Of a stretch of DNA of 64,000 nt, positions 27,185-35,057 are shown one piece after another (the stretch's first letter is position 1; each line of letters begins with the position of its first letter). The DNA is from Bacteroidota bacterium (GTDB taxonomy: Bacteria; Bacteroidota; Ignavibacteria; Ignavibacteriales; Melioribacteraceae), in NCBI GenBank assembly GCA_023397505.1, contig JAEWUC010000005.1, positions 558,001 through 622,000 of the forward strand, read 5' to 3'. Under the pieces are notes generated by a model. It was not told the DNA's origin, made no database searches, and saw nothing but the letters and a program-made list of their open reading frames with translations. A program made the translations under genes and the position numbers.

Positions 27185-27895
27185 GTGAAAAGCGTAAAAG
27201 AATATTATGACACCATCGGCTGGAAAAAAGAAAAGGGCAAGTATGTTGATACGTTAATGTTCACTTCCGACAAAGGAATGAAATATAAAGAAGTGTGCTT
27301 CAAGAGATTGCGAGATATGATCGGTCAACCCGATTTATTGCTTGATGTTGCTTGCGGGGCAAAGCCATTCCCGTCCGATGCGAAAAAACAATTATGCATA
27401 GATTTCAGCATCACCGCAATTGAGGAAGCTAAAAAGAATTTGCCGGATGGTTTGTTTGTGCTTGGCGATATAACATCACTGCCGTTAAAAGATAATTCCG
27501 TTTCGAGCACTTTATCGCTTCACACTGTTTATCATGTTCACAAGGACAAACAAGAAGCGGCAATAAAAGAACTGAAGCGAGTTACAAGCAAGAAATGTTT
27601 TATTGTGTATAACGCAGGCAAACACGCAACTATCGTGAATATGCTGACGTTGCCTTTGCAATTATGGAACTGGTCCGAAAAAAGAATCAATCCAAACAGT
27701 AAAAGAAAGCTATACTTTTACGCGCATAGTTATAAATGGCTTGAGCAATTCGGTAAAATTGAAACACACCGTTTGCTCAATGAAAACGGCATCAAACTTT
27801 ATAGCCGGCTTTTGTGGCTTGTAACAAAAATCGAAATATATTTTCCGAAACAATCATATCATCCGCTGTTAATAATTGATAAAACCAAACAATAG
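27185..27895 (+). CDS. SAM-dependent methyltransferase, class I
   Basis: About 236 residues. Motif I is LLDVACGAKPFP, motif II ends in LCIDFS, motif III is VLGDITSLPLKDNS, and SLHTVYHVHKDKQ follows, matching the Methyltransf_11/UbiE-like group. The GTG at 27185 is preferred since GGAGGT ends five bases before it; GTG 27179 and TTG 27164 are also in frame. The C-terminal half has a hydrophobic YSRLLWLVTKIEIYF stretch. Histidine ammonia-lyase starts 23 bases later. The substrate is unknown. Confidence 0.82.
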   Translation: MKSVKEYYDTIGWKKEKGKYVDTLMFTSDKGMKYKEVCFKRLRDMIGQPDLLLDVACGAKPFPSDAKKQLCIDFSITAIEEAKKNLPDGLFVLGDITSLPLKDNSVSSTLSLHTVYHVHKDKQEAAIKELKRVTSKKCFIVYNAGKHATIVNMLTLPLQLWNWSEKRINPNSKRKLYFYAHSYKWLEQFGKIETHRLLNENGIKLYSRLLWLVTKIEIYFPKQSYHPLLIIDKTKQ

Positions 27896-27918
27896 ATTAT
27901 TTCTATTTGGAAAGAATT

Positions 27919-29475
27919 ATGAAACTTACAATCGACGGCAAATCGCTTACATTAAAGAAGATTGAAACATTTATTAAAGAGAATCAGGAAGTTGTACTTT
28001 CCGGCGAAGCAAAAAAGAAAATAATCCGTGCAAGAAAATTAATTGATAAATGGGTTGCATCGGGTGAAGCAATTTACGGAGTGACAACAGGCTTCGGCGA
28101 ATTTGCTAACGTTATGATTTCGGAAAAAGACACCGAAGAGCTGCAGCGTAATTTAATTGTGAGCCATTCAGCCGGCGTCGGCGAAAACTTGCCGCCGTTG
28201 ATTGTAAAAATTATGATGCTTTTGCGGGCTAATGCACTCGCACGCGGAAATTCCGGTATTAAACTTTCTACTCTCGAACATCTGTTGGCAATGATCAATA
28301 ATAATATTATTCCTGTAATTCCTTCCCAGGGCTCTGTGGGGTCGAGCGGCGACCTCGCTCCTCTTTCACATCTTGTGCTTGCAATGATAGGCGAAGGAGA
28401 AGTTCAATTAATAAGAAATGTTCTCGATGAAAATTCGTGTTCGGCAAAAATAATTTCTGCCAAATCTGCTTTTAAGAAATTCAAAATGAATCCTATCAAA
28501 CTCGGCGCAAAAGAAGGACTGGCATTAATTAATGGCACACAAATGATGACGGCGTTCGGTGCGTGGATTTGTATTCAATCTCAAAAATTAATTAAGCATG
28601 TTGATATTGCTTCTTCATTATCTCATGAAGTTTTGCGCGGTACCGACAAAGCTTACGATTTGCGGCTTCATCAACTGCGTCCGTACAAGGGACAAATTAC
28701 AACCGCGAAGAATATGCTCTCACTTTTAAAAAACAGCGAGATTAGGAATTCACATTTAACAAACGATGAACGTGTTCAGGATTCATATTCAATCCGGTGT
28801 ATTCCTCAAATCCACGGTGCCTCGCGGGATACTATTGATTATGTAAGTTCACTTGTTGAAATAGAAATTAATTCCGTAACCGATAACCCGTTAATATTCC
28901 CCGATCAACAGGATCACATTGAAGGCGGAAATTTTCACGGTCAGCCGATGGCATTGGCAATGGATTTTATGTCAATTGCACTTTCGGAACTTGCCAATGT
29001 TTCTGAGCGACGAACAGAAAGAATGGTAAACGGCGCATTGAGTAAACTGCCGCGTTTCCTAACCGAAAAAGGCGGGTTGAATTCAGGATTGATGATTGCT
29101 CAATACACAGCCGCGTCACTTGTTTCTGAAAACAAAGTTTTATCGCACCCGGCAAGTGTTGATTCTATCCCGACATCGGCAAACCAGGAAGATCACAATT
29201 CGATGGGATCAATAGCCGCGAGAAAATGTTTCCAGATTCTTAAAAATGTTCAGACCGTTATTGCAATTGAATTATTAACTGCCGCACAAGCAGTTGAGTT
29301 TTTAAAACCTTTAAAATGCGGAGTAGGCACAAATGCGGCATACAATACAATAAGAAAATTTATTCCTCCTTTAAAACATGATAGGATTCTAAGCAAAGAC
29401 ATAGCAAAAGCATTAGCCCTTATCAAGAACGAACAAATTTTAGAAAATGTTGAGAAGGTTGTAAAACTAATTTGA
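27919..29475 (+). CDS. hutH: Histidine ammonia-lyase
   Basis: 518 residues; deaminates histidine to urocanate using a self-made MIO group. Residues line up with the well-studied enzyme: Tyr53 (YGVTTGFG), His83 (SHSAGVGE) and the MIO triad at 142-144 in GSVGSSGDLAPL. The triad is Ser-Ser-Gly instead of the usual Ala-Ser-Gly, a variant allowed by the family pattern. His83 favours histidine over phenylalanine or tyrosine. No hutU, hutI or hutG is adjacent, which is unusual for a catabolic hutH. The ATG at 27919 is used; upstream TTG 27907 is less likely. Confidence 0.9.
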   Translation: MKLTIDGKSLTLKKIETFIKENQEVVLSGEAKKKIIRARKLIDKWVASGEAIYGVTTGFGEFANVMISEKDTEELQRNLIVSHSAGVGENLPPLIVKIMMLLRANALARGNSGIKLSTLEHLLAMINNNIIPVIPSQGSVGSSGDLAPLSHLVLAMIGEGEVQLIRNVLDENSCSAKIISAKSAFKKFKMNPIKLGAKEGLALINGTQMMTAFGAWICIQSQKLIKHVDIASSLSHEVLRGTDKAYDLRLHQLRPYKGQITTAKNMLSLLKNSEIRNSHLTNDERVQDSYSIRCIPQIHGASRDTIDYVSSLVEIEINSVTDNPLIFPDQQDHIEGGNFHGQPMALAMDFMSIALSELANVSERRTERMVNGALSKLPRFLTEKGGLNSGLMIAQYTAASLVSENKVLSHPASVDSIPTSANQEDHNSMGSIAARKCFQILKNVQTVIAIELLTAAQAVEFLKPLKCGVGTNAAYNTIRKFIPPLKHDRILSKDIAKALALIKNEQILENVEKVVKLI

Positions 29476-29528
29476 TATGATTAAATAGATGCTATTCTTT
29501 TAAATAAAAAATAAGTAAGGATAATTTT

Positions 29529-30314
29529 ATGGGAATAATATTTGTATTTATGCTTTGTGTTTTACCATGTATTGTTTTAGCACAAGAACAAGTGGTACCT
29601 GAATGGGCACTTCCGGGATCAAAAACTCATACTCAAATATCACCTCCATCTGATTTTCATAGACCTACAAGAACATCTAATATAGGCATTGGGATATTTG
29701 AGGGTCAGTCAGACGTTGGTGCAGCACTTATCGAAGGTAGTTCGAGTTATGACCCAACGACAAAACAATATACAATTATTTCAGCTGGTTATAATATCTG
29801 GTATGTTCGTGATGAATTCCGCTTCCTGTGGAAAAAAATGTCTGGGGATATTTCACTTGCAGCAGACATAAATTATCCGGATTCGTCAGGGTACTTCGAC
29901 CGCAAAGCAGTTCTTGTAATTCGTGAAAGCCTTGACGATGATTCAAAAGAAGCTCTTGTTGCCCTTCATGGCGATGGTATGATTCACCTTGCGTGGCGTC
30001 CTGAAAAAGGCCTCCGCATAAAAGATATGGAATATCGAATTGGTAGTAGAGGTGGTTTACCAGGAGGTAAATCACCAGACGATCTTGTTACTGCTCATGC
30101 CAAACGCATTGGCATCGAAAAGCATGGTAATTCCTATACGCTTTTCGTAAGTATGGATGGTGAACAAATGAATCAATTTGGTGCCCCAATCCAGTTGAAT
30201 ATTAATGAGCCATTTTATGTTGGAATTGGTTTTTGTTCTCATTTACCGGATAAGGTTGATACTGCATTAATCTCAAATGTTGTTCTTATTAATGAATCTG
30301 GTGAAGTTCGTTAA
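29529..30314 (+). CDS. Secreted concanavalin/laminin-G-like domain protein
   Basis: 261 residues with a Sec signal ending near LAQEQ. The rest looks like one beta-sandwich of the DUF1349/laminin-G-like kind that is often attached to TolB-type propeller proteins: IGIFEGQSDVG, a FRFLWKKMSGDISLAADI segment, RKAVLVIRESLDDDS and ALHGDGMIHLAWR. Here it stands alone. By eye its codon use differs from its neighbours, and it lies just before an attC-like site, so it may be acquired. A cassette start was not found upstream. Binding partner unknown. Confidence 0.6.
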   Translation: MGIIFVFMLCVLPCIVLAQEQVVPEWALPGSKTHTQISPPSDFHRPTRTSNIGIGIFEGQSDVGAALIEGSSSYDPTTKQYTIISAGYNIWYVRDEFRFLWKKMSGDISLAADINYPDSSGYFDRKAVLVIRESLDDDSKEALVALHGDGMIHLAWRPEKGLRIKDMEYRIGSRGGLPGGKSPDDLVTAHAKRIGIEKHGNSYTLFVSMDGEQMNQFGAPIQLNINEPFYVGIGFCSHLPDKVDTALISNVVLINESGEVR

Positions 30315-30391
30315 CATAATCATGGGATATATTTTTCACATAACTAAAATTAGGTATCTATGAGTTGATTGACATCAGCCATAAAAGTACA

Positions 30392-30599
30392 ACCCAACAA
30401 TCAAGGCGGACGCCGTTTTCGTATTCGGCATTCCCCCCAGTAAGTTGGCGGGCAAATGTGTAATTATTGGCTTTGTTTTTCCGTGCATTATTGCTTTGTA
30501 AAGTAATTCTGTTAAATAAATATTCTAAAATTATTTGCATTAGTTAATGAACCGGTATTGTTATTCGAGGGCGGCTGCTTAAAAACAACGTCGTTAGAC
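30392..30599 (+). repeat. attC-like recombination site 1
   Basis: A long site bounded by ACCCAAC (30392-30398, fits RYYYAAC) and GTTAGAC (30593-30599, fits GTTRRRY). The left half reads AACAATCAAGGCGGACGCC. The right half starts GGGCGGC at 30569 and contains TTAAAAACAA. The last 31 bases match those of site 2 at 25 of 31 positions. At about 208 bases it is longer than standard attC sites. No integrase gene is in the window. Confidence 0.65.
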
Positions 30600-30624
30600 A
30601 GCATAAAGACAGGAATAGTATTTA

Positions 30625-32055
30625 ATGAACAATAATCTTTTTATGAATGTTGCGGCTGAGACGATTAAATATTTTGAGTCGCTTCAAGATATTCCAATCG
30701 GAGTTACTTCTTCAATAGAAGTGTTAAAATCTTCAGCCGACGCAGATTTACCCGAACATGGAGAAGACCCAGAAATAGCTCTTAACAAACTAATTTCATG
30801 TGTTAAAAAAGGATTAATTCACAGCCAAAATCCGCGTTATTTCGGATTTGTTATTGGAGGATCCACACCAACAAGTATTGCAGCCGATTGGTTAACCTCT
30901 GTTTGGGATCAAAATGCACAAGTCTTTGATACCTCTCCGGCGGCTTCAATTATAGAGGACATTGTAGCTAATTGGATATTGGAATTATTAAATCTACCAA
31001 AAGAATCAGGTGTTGGATTTGTGACCGGCGCACAGATGGCAAACTTTACTGCGTTAAATGTTGCCAGAAACACAATGCTTGAAAAACACGGTTGGGATAT
31101 TGAATTAAATGGGTTGCAAGGTTCACCTCATTTTAATATTATAGTTGGCGGATCATGTCATGGAACAATTCATTCTGCCGTTCGAATGATGGGACTCGGT
31201 AAAAATAATATAAAATCAGTTCCTTCTGATGCACAAGGTCGGATTAATATTGATTCATTGAAAAATGAACTGAATAATTGTAGTGGTCCAACAATAATTT
31301 GTGCACAAGCGGGAAATGTAAATACGGGATGTTTTGATTACTTTGAAGAAATAATTCATTTAGCAAAAAAACATGGCGCTTGGGTTCATATTGATGGAGC
31401 CTTTGGTTTATGGGCGCGTACTTCACCCAAATATTGTCATTTAGTAGCCGGAATAGAGAAAGCTGATTCATGGACAGTTGATGCCCACAAATGGTTAAAC
31501 GTCTCGTATGATTCCGGGATAGTCATTATTAAAGATTCAAAAAATCACAACAAACTTAAAACCATAAAATGTTCTTATGCCGGTAGACATAGTGAAGAGT
31601 ATAGAGATGGTTCTCAATGGGTTCCGGAAAATTCCAGACGTGCAAGAGGTTTTGTCTTATACGCCGCTCTGAGAAATTTGGGACGTGTTGGCGTTAGGAA
31701 AATCGTAGAGAATAGCTGCTCTCTTGCAACTGAATTTGCTCATCAATTGGAAAAGTTGCCGAATGTTCATGTTTTGAATGATATTGTGTTAAATCAAGTA
31801 TTATTTCGTGTTGAGTCTGAATCAAATTGTGATACGAATAGCTTTAATAATAGTATCTGCGAACATATTCAAAAAGAAGGTATTGCCTGGATAGGTACAA
31901 CAAGATGGGAAGGTAAAACAGCAATGAGAATATCGGTATCAAATTGGTTAACAACAAAGGTGGATGTTGACAAAACAATCAGAAGTATTAGGAACTCGAT
32001 TGAAAATGAATTGCAAATAATTAATAATTCGATTTTGATAAATAGAACTGTCTAA
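30625..32055 (+). CDS. PLP-dependent amino acid decarboxylase
   Basis: 476 residues of the group II decarboxylase family (aromatic-L-amino-acid, histidine and glutamate decarboxylases). PLP contacts: stacking His179 in GGSCHGT, Asp257 in HIDGAFG and Schiff-base Lys289 in VDAHKWLN. The substrate segment is NPRYFGFVIGGSTPTS. It does not settle which amino acid is used; the overall form is nearest the aromatic/PLP-dependent decarboxylase group. The gene is closely bounded by two attC-like sites: the upstream site ends 25 bases before the ATG and its own stop lies inside the downstream site. This is the layout of an integron cassette, so it was probably acquired. Confidence 0.9.
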   Translation: MNNNLFMNVAAETIKYFESLQDIPIGVTSSIEVLKSSADADLPEHGEDPEIALNKLISCVKKGLIHSQNPRYFGFVIGGSTPTSIAADWLTSVWDQNAQVFDTSPAASIIEDIVANWILELLNLPKESGVGFVTGAQMANFTALNVARNTMLEKHGWDIELNGLQGSPHFNIIVGGSCHGTIHSAVRMMGLGKNNIKSVPSDAQGRINIDSLKNELNNCSGPTIICAQAGNVNTGCFDYFEEIIHLAKKHGAWVHIDGAFGLWARTSPKYCHLVAGIEKADSWTVDAHKWLNVSYDSGIVIIKDSKNHNKLKTIKCSYAGRHSEEYRDGSQWVPENSRRARGFVLYAALRNLGRVGVRKIVENSCSLATEFAHQLEKLPNVHVLNDIVLNQVLFRVESESNCDTNSFNNSICEHIQKEGIAWIGTTRWEGKTAMRISVSNWLTTKVDVDKTIRSIRNSIENELQIINNSILINRTV

Positions 32056-32237
32056 CAAGTTTTTCAAGGCAGACCGCCTTTAAGTAAGCGGTATTTGTTT
32101 AGTTATAAAGCTGCGTTGTAAAAGTTAACTGCTCTTTAAGTTTAGTGAACAAAACGAATTTATAAATAATAATCGGCAATGTTTTTCAAAACTGCATTAC
32201 TATGTTGGGCGGCGGATTAAAAACAATTCCGTTAGTC
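32050..32237 (+). repeat. attC-like recombination site 2
   Basis: Bounded by GTCTAAC (32050-32056) and GTTAGTC (32231-32237). The left half contains TCAAGGCAGACCGCC, like site 1. The right half GGGCGGC (32207) then TTAAAAACAA repeats that of site 1. The decarboxylase stop codon TAA is inside the left boundary. GTCTAAC is the exact complement of GTTAGAC, the right boundary of site 1, as expected if the intervening DNA circularises as one cassette. Confidence 0.65.
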
Positions 32238-32411
32238 GTTTTTAATTTTTTGTTCGGGTTTTGGCGAATTATTCTTATAAATACTTTGCGAACCCAATCT
32301 TTCTTTTTTATCAATCCATTTATCAATTTTGCTGATAAGCATTCCGAATAAAGCCAAAGCTGCAAGGATAAGAATAGTAACTATTATAAAAACGATAGTA
32401 TATATACTCAT
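32232..32411 (-). CDS. Small single-span membrane protein, 59 residues
   Basis: A short frame missed by a 60-residue cutoff. GGGAG lies 8 bases before the ATG at 32411. The protein has one N-terminal membrane helix (TIVFIIVTILILAALALFG), followed by a basic, polar tail (KIDKWIDKKERLGSQ...KPEQKIKND). Its TAA stop overlaps the right boundary of attC-like site 2 on the opposite strand. The role is unknown; the size and layout resemble small membrane regulators. Confidence 0.65.
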   Translation of the reverse strand: MSIYTIVFIIVTILILAALALFGMLISKIDKWIDKKERLGSQSIYKNNSPKPEQKIKND

Positions 32412-32463
32412 AAAAGTTACTCCCGTTTTATAATTAGTTTTCTAAATAATAGTTGGAACACAT

Positions 32464-32487
32464 CTGTGAGAAATATTTTTCTCACAG
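32464..32487. terminator. Hairpin downstream of glyS
   Basis: CTGTGAGAAA (32464-32473) pairs with TTTCTCACAG (32478-32487) across a 4-base loop, 17 bases past the glyS stop. The ten-pair stem is perfect, but there is no long T run on the minus strand, so it may be a 3' processing hairpin as well as a terminator. Confidence 0.45.
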
Positions 32488-32503
32488 AGGTTTAATGTAA
32501 AGT

Positions 32504-33949
32504 TTATCTTAATCTTTCAAGAAGATAGGGTAATAAATTATTCATTGGTACGCGAACCTGCTGCATTGAATCACGCTCGCGGATTGTAACTGTTTCATCC
32601 TGCAAAGTTTGTGTATCGACAGTAATGCAAAACGGCGTACCGGCTTCGTCCATTCTCCTGTAACGGCGTCCGATTGCGCCTTTGTCGTCGTAAAATATTC
32701 TTAGGAACGGGCGCAATTCATTTTCAATTTTGCGCGCGACTTCAGGCATACCGTCTTTATTAACAAGCGGAAGAATCGCGGCTTTGATAGGAGCGAGCTT
32801 GGGATGAAATCTTAAAACACTGCGGACTTCCCCGTTTACTTCTTCTTCATAATAAGCATCAACTAAAAAAGCCATGAAGGATCGGCTTGCGCCCGCCGAA
32901 GTTTCGATAATATACGGGATGAATTTTTCTTTCGATTGCTCGTCAAAGTATAATTGAGATTTACCCGAATACTCCTGGTGTCTGCCGAGATCAAAATCGG
33001 TTCTGTTGTGAATGCCTTCAATTTCTCCCCAGCCGAATGGAAATTCATATTCAATATCGGTAGCATTCTTTGCATAATGTGCAAGTTTATCTTTCGGGTG
33101 ATCGTGAAAACGTAATTTTTCCGGCGTCATTCCCAAAGATTTAAACCACGCAATTCTTCTTTCCTTCCATTCTTCATAATGCTGTGTGTCGGTTCCCGGC
33201 TTGCAGAAATATTGCATTTCCATTTGTTCGAACTCGCGCGTGCGGAATAAGAAATTTTTTGTGTTGATTTCATTACGGAATGCTTTTCCTATCTGCGCAA
33301 TTCCGAACGGAAGTTTTTGACGGCTGGAATTCAATACATTTAAAAAGTTTACAAATATTCCTTGAGCTGTTTCGGGACGCAGATAAATAATATTTGCAGA
33401 ATCATCAACGGGTCCAAGAAATGTTTTGAACATCAAATTAAATTTACGCGGCTGAGTGAATGTGCCTTTGTTGCCGCACTGAGGGCAACTCAGCAATTCC
33501 AAAAATTTAGGGGCAGCGTTTTGATCTTCGAGAATGGCGGTAACTTTGTCGTCAAGTGTTCCTTCTTTTTCAAGAATGGAAGCGTCAAATTCTTTCACCG
33601 CTTTCTCTTTATTCTTTTCCGAAATCAACTCGGTCAAAGTATCCAAACGAAATCTTGCTTTGCATTGTTTGCAGTCAATCATCGGGTCTGTAAAATTTTC
33701 AACGTGTCCGCTCGCTTCCCAAACGCGCGCGTGCATCAGAATAGATGCATCCAAACCTTCCACGTCTTCGCGGTAAGTCATAGTTTTCCACCATTCTTCC
33801 TTAACGTTTTTTAGAAGCTCAACGCCGAGCGGGCCGTAATCCCAGCAGCCGTTCAAGCCGCCGTAAATTTCGCTCGATTGAAATACAAATCCTCTGCGCT
33901 TTGACAGCGATACAATTTTCTCTACCGTTTCGTTCTGACCCTTTGCGAT
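32504..33949 (-). CDS. glyS: Glycyl-tRNA synthetase, apparent AUC start
   Basis: A dimeric-type (alpha2) class II glycyl-tRNA synthetase of 481 residues, including PETAQGIFVNF, RNEINTKNFLFRTREFEQME, HYAKNATDIEYEFPFGW and the anticodon-binding C-terminus. The conserved N-terminus (AKGQNETVEKIVSLSKRRGF, then FQSSEIYGGLNG) is present, but its frame has no ATG, GTG or TTG before it: an in-frame TAA lies 12 bases upstream, and the codon where Met is expected is ATC at 33949-33947. GAGAGGTG lies just before that ATC. The first normal-type start would be TTG 33856, which would remove conserved sequence. Either translation begins at AUC or there is a single-base error. Confidence 0.9.
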   Translation of the reverse strand: MAKGQNETVEKIVSLSKRRGFVFQSSEIYGGLNGCWDYGPLGVELLKNVKEEWWKTMTYREDVEGLDASILMHARVWEASGHVENFTDPMIDCKQCKARFRLDTLTELISEKNKEKAVKEFDASILEKEGTLDDKVTAILEDQNAAPKFLELLSCPQCGNKGTFTQPRKFNLMFKTFLGPVDDSANIIYLRPETAQGIFVNFLNVLNSSRQKLPFGIAQIGKAFRNEINTKNFLFRTREFEQMEMQYFCKPGTDTQHYEEWKERRIAWFKSLGMTPEKLRFHDHPKDKLAHYAKNATDIEYEFPFGWGEIEGIHNRTDFDLGRHQEYSGKSQLYFDEQSKEKFIPYIIETSAGASRSFMAFLVDAYYEEEVNGEVRSVLRFHPKLAPIKAAILPLVNKDGMPEVARKIENELRPFLRIFYDDKGAIGRRYRRMDEAGTPFCITVDTQTLQDETVTIRERDSMQQVRVPMNNLLPYLLERLR

Positions 33950-34062
33950 GGTACACCTCTCTTAAATTTTTCCGGCAAATATAAGAAATTGAAAAAGAAG
34001 ATAGAAATAGCAGAATTTGTAGCTAACATCTCAGGTTGAATGTTGATTATGCAACATATGTC

Positions 34063-34087
34063 ATTCCCGCACGCTTTTAGCGGAAAT
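34063..34087. repeat. Imperfect intergenic hairpin
   Basis: ATTCCCGC (34063-34070) and GCGGAAAT (34080-34087) form a stem with one mismatch in the 280-base gap between glyS and the gluzincin gene. It resembles dispersed intergenic hairpins seen in other genomes. The rest of the gap shows nothing I can name. Confidence 0.35.
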
Positions 34088-34231
34088 CTATTTATGGATG
34101 CTCGATAAAAACATTCGGGCATAACAGTTAAATTGAAACTGAGACACTACCAATTTGTAGCAAATGTATAATTATTCATCAAACTATAACGGGTCAATAG
34201 TATAATCTGATTAGGACAGGAATTAACCGGC

Positions 34232-35020
34232 TTATTTAATTTGGATTGTGTTTTTCCAATCATCGAGGAGTTTATTTTGGTTGGTGTCTAAAACCTCTAA
34301 TATTTCTTCTTCTTTTGTAAGCGGTAAAAGTTTTTCAATAATCTCTTTGCCGTATTTTTTTTCAACAAAATTTACAAGCGATCCGCAAACAACGTAACGG
34401 TATTTTCCGCTCCATGCAGTTTTTAATTCAGCAGGAAGTTTATTTTGTTCTTTTGCTTCAGCCAAACTATTAATTCGTGTTTCATCCATTTGGCCAGAAA
34501 GCAATACCGCAAGACCCTCAATAAACCAGCCGAGATTTTCCATCCCGGTAAAATCCGGTATCGGGCTGCACTGCCCGTGATAAACATGAACAAGCTCGTG
34601 TGTAATTATTTTTTGAATATGGTTTTTATCATCTGCGCTGTGTTCGCATGCATCTGTTTTCCAAGCCTGGGGATCAAGCAAATCCAAACGATGAGCAACA
34701 CCGCTTGCAATCATCCAGCATTCGGATTTAAAATCCTGTACGCCCCAATCCTTTTCCCATTGCTCATCCAAATCTTTTCTTGAAGGAAAAACATAAACAT
34801 CAAATTTATTTTTAAAGGGTTTTGCGAAATATTTTTCAACTGATTTAATTCCAACACTTATATACTCCGTCAAACTTTCCACGGAAGAAGAGTTATCAGC
34901 AGAATAATATAGATTATAATTTTGTTCGGATTTATTAAGCCAATTCACATCTTTATTCTGCGAAAGCAAATCTACGCCAAATAAAAAAATAATCGACAAA
35001 ACAATTATTAGATTTTTCAT
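34232..35020 (-). CDS. Secreted gluzincin-like metallopeptidase
   Basis: 262 residues with a Sec signal (MKNLIIVLSIIFLFGVDLLS). The zinc site is H141-E142-x-x-H145 in THELVHVYHG, with third ligand Glu168 in WFIEGLAVLLSG, typical of gluzincins (peptidase MA-like). The upstream part is a small alpha/beta pro-domain-like region. A frame start 4 codons earlier (35032) is possible; 35020 gives the cleaner signal. It lies 37 bases after the isochorismatase-like gene. The substrate is unknown. Confidence 0.82.
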   Translation of the reverse strand: MKNLIIVLSIIFLFGVDLLSQNKDVNWLNKSEQNYNLYYSADNSSSVESLTEYISVGIKSVEKYFAKPFKNKFDVYVFPSRKDLDEQWEKDWGVQDFKSECWMIASGVAHRLDLLDPQAWKTDACEHSADDKNHIQKIITHELVHVYHGQCSPIPDFTGMENLGWFIEGLAVLLSGQMDETRINSLAEAKEQNKLPAELKTAWSGKYRYVVCGSLVNFVEKKYGKEIIEKLLPLTKEEEILEVLDTNQNKLLDDWKNTIQIK

Positions 35021-35057
35021 GTTACCCAACATGCACCTTAGTTCTAGACAGTTTTCA

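Noticed and set aside
27919..29475. Phenylalanine or tyrosine ammonia-lyase
   Set aside because: The SH pair with His83 and the NQEDHNSMG region match histidine ammonia-lyases.
29460..29528. Start of an upstream cassette containing the gene at 29529
   Set aside because: The expected G^TTGGGT boundary, complementary to ACCCAAC, was not found before the gene, so I do not claim it as a cassette.
30358..30540. 60-codon minus-strand frame
   Set aside because: It lies inside attC-like site 1 and has no ribosome site or family match; the DNA pairing explains the sequence better.
33856..33858. TTG start for glyS
   Set aside because: It would cut away a conserved, correctly framed N-terminus of about 31 residues that includes FQSSEIYGG.
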